A stretch of 64,000 bases of DNA from Maricaulis maris. Lineage in GTDB: Bacteria; Pseudomonadota; Alphaproteobacteria; Caulobacterales; Maricaulaceae. The notes beneath the pieces were generated by a model, which did no database searches, was not told the origin of the DNA, and saw only the letters and a list, made by a program, of their open reading frames with translations. A program made the translations under genes and the position numbers. Within the stretch, counting starts at the first letter, position 1; each line of letters begins with the position of its first letter. The DNA is taken from positions 1 through 64,000 of the forward strand of contig NZ_RBIM01000002.1 in NCBI RefSeq assembly GCF_003634045.1, given 5' to 3'. Shown here in pieces: positions 1-7,299 of this stretch.

Positions 1-83
1 CCAATCTTTCCTCTTACCTTCGCCGGGTCTCGTTTTGGGATTACCGGCTCTCCAATGCGGCGCTGGAAGACCTGGCCGCTTAA
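1..83 (+). CDS. C-terminal end of a probable phage structural protein (partial)
   Basis: An open frame enters from the left edge and ends with TAA at 81-83, giving the last 26 residues of a protein that ends ALEDLAA. It lies 17 bases before the next gene on the same strand and so probably shares its transcript. Tail-tip or fibre genes often precede tail-fibre-assembly proteins, so a virion protein is likely, but too little is visible to name a family. Confidence 0.5.
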   Translation, partial: NLSSYLRRVSFWDYRLSNAALEDLAA

Positions 84-100
84 CCTGAAAGGAACGCATT

Positions 101-814
101 ATGAAGCCCAAGTCTCCTGCCCACGCGGCGCTTGCCCTGATCGAATGGGGCCATTCGGCCGGCCACTATCCACCAGAGCTGATTGAGGCGGCCGTCCTTT
201 TCGCCAGACAACCTGCTATCGACCGTGCCGGGCGAATGCCCCTGATCGCGGCTTATGGGCTGTCGACTTGGTCGACGATGGCGCGCGAAGCCTTCATCGC
301 CGAAGCCGATCTGCCCAATGCAGTGCGGGACGCGCTGGCGGCTGAACCGGTTGTCAATCCGGAGCCGCTGCCGGTGATGGCGCCGGCCGAGATGTCGGAA
401 GACGATATCGCCGCCTATCGCCGGCGTGGGATTGCCGATCTGGCCAATCGGGCCGAGCGCCTGCGCCTGTCCGTTCTGACAGGCGGCGCCGCCAAAGCGC
501 AGACCTATCGCGAAAAGCTGGCCGAGGTGGAGCGCCACGAAGCGGCCGCCTTGAACGAGGAAGAGATCGACCCGGCCGATTATCCATACCTGTCGGCCGA
601 GGTGGGTGTTCACGGCGAAAGCATTGCAGACGTCGCCGCACTCATCCGTGGCAAGCACGTTGCCTGGACGCCGGTGAACGCCGCAATCGAAGGCCTGTAT
701 TTCGCTGCCAAGGCCGATATCGCCGATCCGGAAACGGATATTGCTGCCATCCCGGCCCTCATCGATGCGGCCGAAGCCGCCATGACGGCCGAGCTGGCCG
801 TGTTGCTCGGCTAG
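101..814 (+). CDS. phage tail-fibre-assembly-like protein
   Basis: This is a soluble 237-residue protein with no signal peptide or membrane segment. The C-terminal half is rich in Ala and Glu. Around residues 125-190 it has a layout common in small phage proteins found beside tail fibres: a helix with AQTYREKL, then a DPADYPYL stretch and an ESIADVAALI helix. I recall this pattern from memory and have not run a profile. The ATG at 101 follows the motif GAAAGGA at about 88-94. The gene sits between the end of a putative structural gene and the lysis genes, and an intrinsic terminator follows at 838. A role in tail assembly is inferred from that position and the weak pattern match. Confidence 0.5.
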   Translation: MKPKSPAHAALALIEWGHSAGHYPPELIEAAVLFARQPAIDRAGRMPLIAAYGLSTWSTMAREAFIAEADLPNAVRDALAAEPVVNPEPLPVMAPAEMSEDDIAAYRRRGIADLANRAERLRLSVLTGGAAKAQTYREKLAEVERHEAAALNEEEIDPADYPYLSAEVGVHGESIADVAALIRGKHVAWTPVNAAIEGLYFAAKADIADPETDIAAIPALIDAAEAAMTAELAVLLG

Positions 815-837
815 CGTCGCCCACATCGACTGACAGC

Positions 838-859
838 GCCGCCTCCGGGCGGCTTTTTT
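838..859 (+). terminator. intrinsic terminator between phage genes
   Basis: A six-base-pair stem GCCGCC/GGCGGC with a TCCG tetraloop is followed by six T residues. It lies only 20 bases before the next start codon, so it could also act as an attenuator. Confidence 0.8.
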
Positions 860-879
860 GTGCCTGAAAGGATGTTGGT

Positions 880-1326
880 ATGGCAGATGCGACACCCGCC
901 GATCCGCCGGCGGATCTGCAGCGGCGCGTAGCGGCGGCCGAAAGGCGGCAGGACCGGCTGGAAACCGAGGTCTCAAGCCTGGTGAAATCCGTCGATCAGA
1001 TGACGGACAAGCTGTCGGGCTTTTTGCGTGAGTACAATCAGCGCAGCCGGACGGATTGGAAGGCCCTGATCGGTCTCGTCGGGGCGCTGGGCACGATCGG
1101 CACCGGCGCAATCGCTGGCATGACCTGGATCATCATGACGATCGAAGGCAGCCGCGCCGAACGCATGGCGGCGCTGTTTGACGCGATGGTCCAGGTCCAG
1201 GCCGAGGATGCCCGCCGGCGAGACCAGGTCGATGACCGGATCATCACCGATTATCGGCGCGAAAGTGACGGCCTGCGCCGCCGCCTCGAGCGGTTGGAAG
1301 GGCATCACTTGCGCGAGGACGACTGA
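880..1326 (+). CDS. phage coiled-coil protein with one membrane segment
   Basis: The 148-residue protein has three visible parts. A charged heptad-rich helix spans about residues 12-50, a hydrophobic segment at about 66-88 (LIGLVGALGTIGTGAIAGMT) is long enough to cross the membrane once, and a second strongly charged helix fills the C-terminus. This layout recurs in lysis-cassette proteins that accompany endolysins, including some holin or antiholin candidates, but I recognise no named family. The ATG at 880 is preceded by GAAAGGA. It lies between the tail region and the lytic transglycosylase, with an intrinsic terminator on each side. Lysis timing is a guess from context. Confidence 0.6.
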   Translation: MADATPADPPADLQRRVAAAERRQDRLETEVSSLVKSVDQMTDKLSGFLREYNQRSRTDWKALIGLVGALGTIGTGAIAGMTWIIMTIEGSRAERMAALFDAMVQVQAEDARRRDQVDDRIITDYRRESDGLRRRLERLEGHHLREDD

Positions 1327-1362
1327 CACCCCGCCGAACGGCGTTCGGTGGCTCAAGTTTTT

Positions 1363-1384
1363 GCCCGCCTCGAGCGGGCTTTTT
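1363..1384 (+). terminator. intrinsic terminator just before the endolysin gene
   Basis: The stem GCCCGC/GCGGGC has a five-base loop and is followed by five T residues. The ribosome binding site of the next gene starts four bases later, so the hairpin abuts its translation start. Confidence 0.8.
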
Positions 1385-1397
1385 CATGGAGACTGAT

Positions 1398-2375
1398 ATG
1401 GGATGGATCAAGCGGATCCTGTCCGGGCCGGAAAACTGGCTCGGGCTTGTGGGGGTGCTCGCGGTGTTGGCAATCATCGTCGGCGGGGTGTGGGACTTTC
1501 TCGGCTCCGGCGTGTTGATGAAGGCGGGCACCTTTCTGGTCGCTGTCGTGTCGGCGATGCTGGGCTTGCGGATCGCGCGGGTGATGCGCGGCCTGTTCGG
1601 CGAGAAGGATCCGGCGCTGGCCTCGATCCAGTCCAATCCGATTGCGGCGGCCATCCTGCGCGGTTGTTATGTCCTCGGTCTTTTTCTTCTGGCTGGCGCG
1701 GCCTTTGGGCAGCCGCCATCGCCGGCGGCGTGGCCGGATGCCGAGGTGGCCGTTTTTACCGATCGCGGTGCGGATTATTCACGAATCCATTCCCCGGCCG
1801 CCATGGAGGCCCCGTCAGGCGCGTCCGTCTGGCCGGAGCGCTATGCCGCCTGCGAAGCCTGGCGCGGCGACATGGAGGCGGCTGTGGGCCGTTGGTGGGG
1901 CGCATTTGACTATCCAGCCGCCTGGGCCGCCCAGCTCTATCAGGAGAGCCTGTGTGACCCGCATGCGGTCTCGCCGGTCGGTGCAGCGGGCCTGGCGCAA
2001 TTCATGCCGGCGACCTGGCGCGAGGCGCGTGATCGGCTGGGCTTGCCGGTGCAGTACACCCCGCACGATGACATCGCCGTCGAGGCCGGCGCCTGGTACA
2101 TGGCCCGGCAAATGGCGGTGTGGCGATCGCCGCGCCCACCGCTGGAGCGCTGGCGATTGGCCGCCGCGTCCTACAATGCCGGCGCCGGCAACATTATCGC
2201 GGCCCAGCGGGCGTGTGACGGCGCCCGCGACTGGCGCGATATCGAGACCTGCCTGCCGTCGGTCACCGGCCATCATGCCAATGAGACCCGCACCTATGTC
2301 GCGCGCATCGAGCGCTGGTGGGGTGAGCTCGCTGGCGCGGATCCGCGGGCGATGCCGGTGGGGGTGGGGGGATGA
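1398..2375 (+). CDS. membrane-anchored lytic transglycosylase (phage endolysin, SLT domain)
   Basis: The protein has 325 residues from the ATG at 1398, chosen because GGAG at 1388-1391 is well spaced; an in-frame ATG at 1386 has no such site. The N-terminus holds about three hydrophobic segments (residues roughly 15-35, 39-58 and 84-105). A soluble lysozyme-like SLT domain covers roughly 140-300. The predicted catalytic glutamate is Glu183 in QESLCDP, followed by the family motif GAAGLAQFMPATW and later by AAASYNAGAGN. Such enzymes cut the glycan strand of peptidoglycan, releasing 1,6-anhydro ends. The stop overlaps the next start as ATGA. Together with the spanins downstream it makes the core of a lysis module. 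A three-segment membrane part in place of a signal peptide is unusual. Confidence 0.85.
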   Translation: MGWIKRILSGPENWLGLVGVLAVLAIIVGGVWDFLGSGVLMKAGTFLVAVVSAMLGLRIARVMRGLFGEKDPALASIQSNPIAAAILRGCYVLGLFLLAGAAFGQPPSPAAWPDAEVAVFTDRGADYSRIHSPAAMEAPSGASVWPERYAACEAWRGDMEAAVGRWWGAFDYPAAWAAQLYQESLCDPHAVSPVGAAGLAQFMPATWREARDRLGLPVQYTPHDDIAVEAGAWYMARQMAVWRSPRPPLERWRLAAASYNAGAGNIIAAQRACDGARDWRDIETCLPSVTGHHANETRTYVARIERWWGELAGADPRAMPVGVGG

Positions 2376-2704
2376 TCGAACAATCCCGAGCCTCGTGTGC
2401 TGCGGCTTTCGTGCCGCTCGCCGAATGGAATGACGGAGGTGATCATCCGCCCGGGTCGTTCACCATCGAAGAGATGGTCGATGGAACCAAGGAAATGCTG
2501 TTCAAGTGCCCGTCGGGAGATGGTGCCGAATGCGCGATCAAACTTCGCCCGTGTGCTGAAACCCCGAGCTGGGAGTTCAGCGGCGACCTCACTTCCCCGA
2601 CGCTGCATCCCTCGGTGCATCGCCAGTTCAAGCGCCGCGGCACCGGCGCGCTTGGCACGATCTGGCACGGCTGGCTGCGCAACGGGGAGTGGGTGTCATG
2701 CTAG
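2372..2704 (+). CDS. DUF6527-like phage protein
   Basis: The 110-residue protein resembles the small DUF6527 family: a strand ending LFKCPSG, a core with SPTLHPSV, and a closing segment HGWLRNGEW. Members usually carry a cysteine/histidine set that may bind metal; here only some of those residues are visible (Cys in KCPSG and near GAEC, His in LHPSVH and WHGW). The function of the family is unknown, and the name comes from memory of the pattern. The start overlaps the transglycosylase stop by four bases and its own end overlaps the inner spanin start, so the three are translationally coupled. Confidence 0.6.
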   Translation: MIEQSRASCAAAFVPLAEWNDGGDHPPGSFTIEEMVDGTKEMLFKCPSGDGAECAIKLRPCAETPSWEFSGDLTSPTLHPSVHRQFKRRGTGALGTIWHGWLRNGEWVSC

Positions 2705-3135
2705 GCCGTCTCTCGGCCACCCTGCGCGCCGGTGTCGCTGGCGCCTTGATCATGGGGGCGTTCACGGTCGCTGCCGTGCCGGCGTCCTACATGCTTGGCC
2801 GGTCGCACGCTCGCAACGCCCAGACCGTCGCCAATTACGACGCCGTTGTCGAGCGCGTCGGCCAGGAGGCGGCCCGTCTCGCCGGCGTGGCGACCATCGC
2901 TGAAGCCCGGCTCGAGGAGGATCGCGCCTGGCGCGCACAGCACGTCGCCGACTTCCTCGCCGATTCCCGTCAACTGGCCGCCGATGCGGCCGCCGCCCGG
3001 AGGGCTTTCGATGAAAGCGCTGATCGCAGCTGTCCTGCCCATGATGATGATGTCCGCCTGTTCAACCGTGCCCTCGGTCTCACCGCCGCCGAGCCTCGAG
3101 CCGGAGATCCGGGAAGTGGAGCGGATCGTCCGTGA
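2698..3135 (+). CDS. inner-membrane spanin (Rz-like)
   Basis: This is a 145-residue protein with an N-terminal membrane anchor (about residues 8-30, ending at a VPASYMLGR boundary) and a long charged, Ala- and Arg-rich helical ectodomain, the layout of Rz-type i-spanins. The ATG at 2698 has GGGGAG eight bases upstream; a GTG at 2689 in the same frame overlaps that site and is less likely. The 3' part overlaps an out-of-frame lipoprotein gene at 3011, the classic i-spanin/o-spanin arrangement. I-spanins span the periplasm with the o-spanin and fuse the two membranes in the last step of lysis. The assignment rests on topology and gene overlap, because spanin sequences diverge strongly. Confidence 0.7.
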   Translation: MLGRLSATLRAGVAGALIMGAFTVAAVPASYMLGRSHARNAQTVANYDAVVERVGQEAARLAGVATIAEARLEEDRAWRAQHVADFLADSRQLAADAAAARRAFDESADRSCPAHDDDVRLFNRALGLTAAEPRAGDPGSGADRP

Positions 3136-3313
3136 ACAGGTCGAAACTCCGCCGCAAACCTGCCTGACACCGCCGCGCGATCTGGAGGCGGCGGCGCGCG
3201 ATGACGACTGGCGCGCGATTGCGCTGGGCGCCGGGGAGGTGGCCGCGTTTAATGCGGCGATCGCGCGGGCCTGTCAGGAATGGTGGGGGCGTGTTGAGGC
3301 GGGGCGTGGTTAG
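3011..3313 (+). CDS. outer-membrane spanin lipoprotein (Rz1-like), overlapping the i-spanin gene
   Basis: The ATG at 3011 lies inside the i-spanin gene in another frame, with GGAGG at 2999-3003 as ribosome binding site. The product has 100 residues. It begins with a lipoprotein signal whose lipobox is MMSAC, followed by a Ser/Pro-rich linker typical of Rz1 proteins (PSVSPPPSLEP). The overlap with the upstream gene is 125 bases. The mature part is longer than many Rz1 proteins and has two further cysteines (near TCLTPP and ARACQE) that could form disulfides. An outer-membrane, periplasm-facing location follows from the lipobox. The stop shares TTAG with the stop of the opposing gene. Confidence 0.75.
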   Translation: MKALIAAVLPMMMMSACSTVPSVSPPPSLEPEIREVERIVREQVETPPQTCLTPPRDLEAAARDDDWRAIALGAGEVAAFNAAIARACQEWWGRVEAGRG

Positions 3314-3681
3314 GGCGCGATTGCTGTCAGGGCCTGCACCGCCAAAGATACCCCTAGAGTAAGTGACATGGCCGAAAAGATGCCGGCGACAGCGCCGATT
3401 GCTTGCAGCCAGACGGCCTCCGCTGGTTTGGTGGCTAGTCGTTCGGATGCAATGATTGCGGCAGCAACGGCAATGAGTAATCTGGCAATGAACGCCAAGC
3501 CAGCGGCCATCGCGAACCACCATGCGAAGCCCAGGGAAATGAATGGCGGATCGGGCCTAGCGCTGATTTGGATTGCTGCGGCACCGACCGCCGCGAGGCC
3601 GCCGAACCCACCGATGGCGAGCCAGACCAAAAGAGCGTGGAACTCTTTCAACGCATAATCGCTGTTCGCCTGCCAAGACAA
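3310..3681 (-). CDS. small four-segment membrane protein
   Basis: Read on the minus strand from a TTG at 3681, this gives about 123 residues. TTG was chosen because GGGAGG lies just upstream; the frame stays open to 3732 but without a better site. Hydropathy shows about four membrane segments (EFHALLVWLAIGGFGG..., FAWWFAMAAGLAFI..., a central AIIAS stretch and the C-terminal GIFSAMSLTLGVS region). I recognise no family. It points against the lysis genes, overlaps the o-spanin stop by four bases, and looks like an independently expressed prophage cargo gene. A superinfection-exclusion or immunity role is conceivable but unsupported. Confidence 0.6.
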   Translation of the reverse strand: MSWQANSDYALKEFHALLVWLAIGGFGGLAAVGAAAIQISARPDPPFISLGFAWWFAMAAGLAFIARLLIAVAAAIIASERLATKPAEAVWLQAIGAVAGIFSAMSLTLGVSLAVQALTAIAP

Positions 3682-3831
3682 TTCTTCCTCCCGTCCCCAA
3701 AAGACGGAGGCCGGCGTGCGCCAACACGCCAAGCCGCGGGTCTCTCGCCCCGCAAGTTGACGGCCCTAGAAATCGTCAAACTCTCCGCCGCCGGCCAACC
3801 GGCGCGTGTATTTGTCAGCGAGACTCCTCCC

Positions 3832-4662
3832 ATGTCCAGAGTGCCCCCTGCGCCCGATCTGCTCGGCGCCCTTCATGTTGATGCTACCGAACCGGCTGCG
3901 CCCTATCTGGGCGGCAAGCGAAACTTGGCCAAGCGGCTGGTCCGGATTCTCGACAGTGAACCGCATGACACCTATGCCGAACCCTTCGTGGGCATGGGTG
4001 GTATCTTCCTGCGCCGGCGCATCGCGCGGCCGCTGGAGGTGATCAATGACTGGTCGCTTGATGTGGCGACCTTCTATCGCGTGGTGCAGCGCCATTACGC
4101 CGCCTTCCTGGACATGCTGAAATTCCAGATCACCAGCCGGCGTGAGTTCGAGCGTTTGCAGGCAACCGATCCTGACACGCTGACTGACATGGAACGGGCC
4201 GCGCGATTTCTCTATCTGCAGACGTGTGCTTTCGGAGGAAAGATTGCGGGTCGCTCTTTCGGGGTGTCGCCCGGCTATGCCGGCGCGTTCAACGTCTACA
4301 CGATCGCAAGCCGGCTCGAGGCGCTGCATGAACGCTTGGCGGCCGTGCAGATCGAGCGGTTGCCCTTCGCGGATTTCATCACCCGCTATGACCGGCCCGC
4401 CACGCTCTTTTATCTCGATCCGCCTTATTGGGGTGGTGAGAATGACTACGGCAAAGGCATGTTTGTGCGTGATGATTTCCAGCGCCTGGCAGAACAGCTC
4501 GCCGGTATCGAGGGGCGCTTCATCCTGTCAATCAATGATGTGCCGGAAATCCGCGAGATCTTCGCAGCTTTCGACCTTGAAACGGTCGAGCTGAAGTACG
4601 GCGTCGCGAAGGGAATCGCCACGGACGCGCGGGAGTTGATCATCCGGGGTGGTGGTGAGTGA
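3832..4662 (+). CDS. D12-class adenine-specific DNA methyltransferase
   Basis: The protein has 276 residues. The family's S-adenosylmethionine motif I appears as EPFVGMGG at about residues 50-57, and the catalytic motif IV is DPPY at residues 196-199. N-terminal PYLGGKRNLAKRLV is the usual opening of Dam/D12 enzymes. These enzymes transfer a methyl group to N6 of adenine, classically in GATC, though the recognition site cannot be read from sequence. No restriction endonuclease gene lies next to it, so it is an orphan methylase, as often found in prophages, where it can protect phage DNA or alter host regulation. The ATG at 3832 has only a weak ribosome binding site; the frame is open further upstream but the family match starts here. 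Confidence 0.88.
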   Translation: MSRVPPAPDLLGALHVDATEPAAPYLGGKRNLAKRLVRILDSEPHDTYAEPFVGMGGIFLRRRIARPLEVINDWSLDVATFYRVVQRHYAAFLDMLKFQITSRREFERLQATDPDTLTDMERAARFLYLQTCAFGGKIAGRSFGVSPGYAGAFNVYTIASRLEALHERLAAVQIERLPFADFITRYDRPATLFYLDPPYWGGENDYGKGMFVRDDFQRLAEQLAGIEGRFILSINDVPEIREIFAAFDLETVELKYGVAKGIATDARELIIRGGGE

Positions 4663-4708
4663 TGGTTGATTGACAGGCGGACTCTGTTCGCTGAATGTTC
4701 CGCGCCTC

Positions 4709-4972
4709 ATGGCGCGCGCGAACATCTCCCCGATCTGGCTTGAAGCATACAGGACGTTCGACGAGATCGAGCGGCGCGGCTTGGCACTGCGTCTGACCTG
4801 CCGCAAGTGCGATATCATTCTGTCGGCCGACCTGGCCGTGCTGATCTGGTCGCAGGGCCGTGCCGCATCTCCGATTGATCTGCATCCGCGCTGCAAGCGG
4901 TGGGGCTGTGACGGCCGGATGTTCTTCCAGGCGCAGGTCGGCACGGTTTGGCGGCCGCTGATTTCCGGCTAG
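4709..4972 (+). CDS. small zinc-ribbon-like protein
   Basis: The protein has 87 residues from the ATG at 4709, or 100 from a TTG at 4670; neither start has a strong ribosome binding site. Two cysteine pairs are visible, CRKC at about residues 31-34 and CKRWGC about 30 residues later, consistent with one zinc ribbon, with a DLAVLIWSQG helix between. Proteins of this shape are common hypothetical genes in alphaproteobacterial prophages and islands. It lies between an adenine methylase and a SRAP-domain gene on the same strand with short gaps, so the three are probably co-transcribed. DNA or RNA binding is possible but unproven. Confidence 0.6.
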   Translation: MARANISPIWLEAYRTFDEIERRGLALRLTCRKCDIILSADLAVLIWSQGRAASPIDLHPRCKRWGCDGRMFFQAQVGTVWRPLISG

Positions 4973-4982
4973 GCTGGCCGGC

Positions 4983-5645
4983 ATGTGCAATCTCTATGAC
5001 CTCGATACGGGCCTTGACGCCATCCGCGCGGCGATGGGGCAGTTGACGTTCGATCTGTCGACCGAGCCCGCTACCGGAAATTTCGCCGGTCGGCCCCGGC
5101 TTTACCCGGATCAGGACGGCGTCGTCATTCACGCCGTAGACGATGGTGTGCAGCTCTCCGAGATGCGGTGGGGCTTCCCGCCGGCCGGGCAGGGCAAGTC
5201 GCCCATCACCAATATCCGTAATCTGGCCTCGCCCTGGTGGCGCCGGGTGAATGGCGCCTATCTGATGCAGCCAGAGTATCGCTGCCTGGTGCCATTCAGG
5301 CGCTTTGCCGAACCCATTGCCGGCCGGCGCAATGCCTGGTTCGCCGTGCCGGGGCGGGACGTGGCGTTCTTCGCCGGTGTCTGGCGCCCGTGGCAGGGCG
5401 AGCGGCTAGCCCCCGTGGCCGGCAAATCGCGGCGGCAACGCACACCGGGAGATTGGCGGCTCTACGCTTTCCTGACCTGCGAGCCGAATGACGTGGTTGC
5501 GCCGATCCATCCGAAAGCGATGCCCGTGATACTAACGGATCCGGAGGATTGCCGCGCCTGGCTCGCCGGCGGCGAGGGCAGCCTCGCGCTGCAGCGGCCG
5601 CTGCCGGATGACCAGCTTGAGATTGTCGAACGGGACCCGGGCTAG
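4983..5645 (+). CDS. SRAP-domain protein (YedK/HMCES family)
   Basis: The protein has 220 residues. The invariant catalytic cysteine is residue 2 (MCNLYDL) and is exposed after removal of the start methionine. Other SRAP signatures are the EMRWGFPP strand, NIRNLASPWWR, the RCLVPFRRFAEP segment and the IHPKAMPVIL motif that carries the active-site histidine. Family members form a thiazolidine crosslink with abasic sites in single-stranded DNA, shielding them during replication and repair. The coupling here with a DNA methylase suggests phage DNA protection, which is inference. The stop shares CTAG with the stop of the opposing gene. Confidence 0.9.
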   Translation: MCNLYDLDTGLDAIRAAMGQLTFDLSTEPATGNFAGRPRLYPDQDGVVIHAVDDGVQLSEMRWGFPPAGQGKSPITNIRNLASPWWRRVNGAYLMQPEYRCLVPFRRFAEPIAGRRNAWFAVPGRDVAFFAGVWRPWQGERLAPVAGKSRRQRTPGDWRLYAFLTCEPNDVVAPIHPKAMPVILTDPEDCRAWLAGGEGSLALQRPLPDDQLEIVERDPG

Positions 5646-6115
5646 GAGACCATGCCGGAGCGGTCGCCTTCATGGAAGGCGGGCCAGTTCGCCGGCAGGC
5701 GTGTGCCGTCGGTCAGATGCCCGGCCGCGAGCGCCTTTTCCCATATCTCGCGGATCAACGGCATTTCCGATTCGAGAAGCGGCCGCTCGTACCAGGGAAT
5801 TCCGGTATCGATCAGCCGATCGACAAGCGCCAGGGCATCGTCCAGGCGGGGGAAGAAAATCCGGCCCCAATGAAACAGCTTGCCGCCGGGGTCCAGCGTG
5901 ATCCCGAACCCGCCATCCTCGATCAGCGAGCCATCCGGCCGCACCAGGTGGTGAACCATGAACGGCCCGGCCGACAGAGCGTCGACGCGCAAAGGCTGGT
6001 TCAGCGCAGCATCGCCGAAGTCGAGATAGGTGAAGCCGTGCTCGAAGCCGTCCCGATCGGGCAGGGCGGGTGTGTCGGCGCGGATGGCGACGGGGCTGTC
6101 GGCATAGAGCTGCAT
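5642..6115 (-). CDS. conserved protein of unknown function
   Basis: Read from the ATG at 6115, this is a 157-residue soluble acidic protein; the frame stays open upstream but that part is Arg/Gly-rich low-quality sequence with no start signal. Visible stretches include FTYLDFGDAALNQPL, DGGFGITLDPGGKLFHWGRIFFP and a C-terminal helical half ending NWPAFHEG. I do not recognise the family. It is convergent with the SRAP gene (stops overlap at CTAG) and lies 61 bases downstream of the membrane glycosyltransferase on the same strand. The two minus-strand genes look like cargo at the end of the integrated element. Confidence 0.65.
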   Translation of the reverse strand: MQLYADSPVAIRADTPALPDRDGFEHGFTYLDFGDAALNQPLRVDALSAGPFMVHHLVRPDGSLIEDGGFGITLDPGGKLFHWGRIFFPRLDDALALVDRLIDTGIPWYERPLLESEMPLIREIWEKALAAGHLTDGTRLPANWPAFHEGDRSGMVS

Positions 6116-6176
6116 GCCGCGGACGGTATCACTGCCCGGACGCTGGTCAACCTGGCTTCGTGTCGCGTGACGCCGG

Positions 6177-7203
6177 TCACAGCAGGCCGGCCGTCTCCGC
6201 CGCCCTTGCGGCTGCCGCTGCGAGCACAAGCCCGCCTGCAAGCCCCCTCCACCGTTGCGGCCGTGGCACCATGCTGGCCGCAACCGGGGCCAGCAGGACG
6301 AGACCGGCTGCCAGCCAGCGGTCGCGCAACACGGTCGCACCGGACATCAGGACCCCGCCAATAATCGCGCAGACGAAGCCGGCGCACACGGCGACAAGAA
6401 CCCAGCGCGCCCGGCCAAGCGCGGGACGCTTCCACGCCGCCAGGGCTGCAATCCCCAAAATCAACAATCCGGCTTCTGCCAGCGGCGATGTGAGGCCGTC
6501 CATCAGCGCGCCGGGCAGCCCACGGTCGGTGAAGAATTCGGCGAGCTGGGCCTCGACCGTCTCCGGCGCCATTGCGAGGATCGCGTAGAGGGGCGCGCAC
6601 AGCGCCACCATGATACAGGCGGCCTGAACCATGTGCCGAAGCATTCGCGCCCTCGCAGGGCCTGCCAGCAGCGCCACGGCGGCAAATTCCGCGGCAACCA
6701 GCGGGATCATGGAATGCTTGGCCGCCAGCCCTCCGGCCCAGACCAATCCGAGCCAGAGCCAGAGACGGCTCGTCTCGCCGTCCAGGGCGCGCACGATCAG
6801 CCAGGCCGACACCGCGCCCGCGCACATCTGCGCTGCCGTGTGCGACACCTCGCCCAGAAGATCGTCATTGACGGTGGGCAGCAGGAAGGCAAAGGCGATG
6901 GCGATCACGCCCGTGCCCGGTCGCAAACGCTCGGCCGTCGAGGCAAGTGCCAACCACATTCCGCCGACAAAGAGATATTTCAGGGCGTCCAGTGCCAGCA
7001 CGCTGTCGCCTGTGGCGCGCAGCAGGGCCGTGGCCAGCCACGCATACAGCGGCATTTGTTCATCGTAGACGAGGCGCCATTCCCGCGAAAACTCCAGCAG
7101 CTCGAGCTGGTCATTGATGAAGGCAGGGTTGATCGCGCGAGCAGTGAGGCTGATGGCGATGATGGCTGCGACAAGGCGTAAGGGAGATAATTGGGAAGCG
7201 CAT
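6177..7203 (-). CDS. GT39/ArnT-like membrane glycosyltransferase, 5' end unresolved
   Basis: The main frame encodes about 330 residues with eight to ten membrane segments. It resembles polyprenyl-phosphate-dependent GT39/ArnT-type transferases: a first segment followed by a periplasmic acidic loop (INDQLELLEF...VYDEQMPLYAWL), and a NDDLLGEVSH stretch further on. These enzymes move a sugar from a lipid carrier to an acceptor on the periplasmic side; the substrate cannot be told. The frame has no ATG, GTG or TTG between the first membrane segment and the tRNA fragment at 7259-7299, into which it stays open to a GTG at 7301. An ATG at 7203 in another frame opens MRFPIISL and would join the gene after a one-base shift near 7180. 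Either a frameshift or a recombination-damaged 5' end is likely, so the coordinates include that ATG. Confidence 0.6.
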
Positions 7204-7258
7204 TCGGTGCGCCCGAAAAATCTTAGCTTTTTCTGTGGGTTAAAAAGAGACGGCGGGG

Positions 7259-7299
7259 CCTTAGCAGGGGAGCGCCTTCGACCACTCGGCCACCTCTCC
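7259..7299 (-). tRNA. 5' fragment of tRNA-Ser(GCU), probable attachment-site scar
   Basis: On the minus strand, 41 bases match the 5' half of a class II tRNA-Ser: acceptor strand GGAGAGG, D-arm GCCGAGTGGTCGAAGGC, 5' anticodon stem CTCCC and loop CTGCTAA with anticodon GCT. The expected 3' stem GGGAG then fails after two bases, and no variable arm, T-arm (GGTTCGAATCC) or CCA follows. It is therefore not a working tRNA. Phage-like genes lie on the downstream side and chromosomal genes on the upstream side, as expected where an element has integrated at the anticodon region. A promoter-like TTGATG...TCTAAA remains upstream on the minus strand, at about 7309-7335. Confidence 0.8.

Noticed and set aside
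6255-7181. Long plus-strand open frame of 308 codons opposite the glycosyltransferase
   Set aside because: It is rich in Gln, His, Arg and Gly with no hydrophobic core, and mirrors the real membrane-protein frame on the other strand. It is a shadow frame of GC-rich coding DNA.
7205-7299. Intron-containing or split tRNA-Ser
   Set aside because: I looked downstream on the minus strand for the 3' half (GGGAG stem, T-arm GGTTCGAATCC, acceptor CTCTCC) and found none, so an intron or split gene is not supported in this window.
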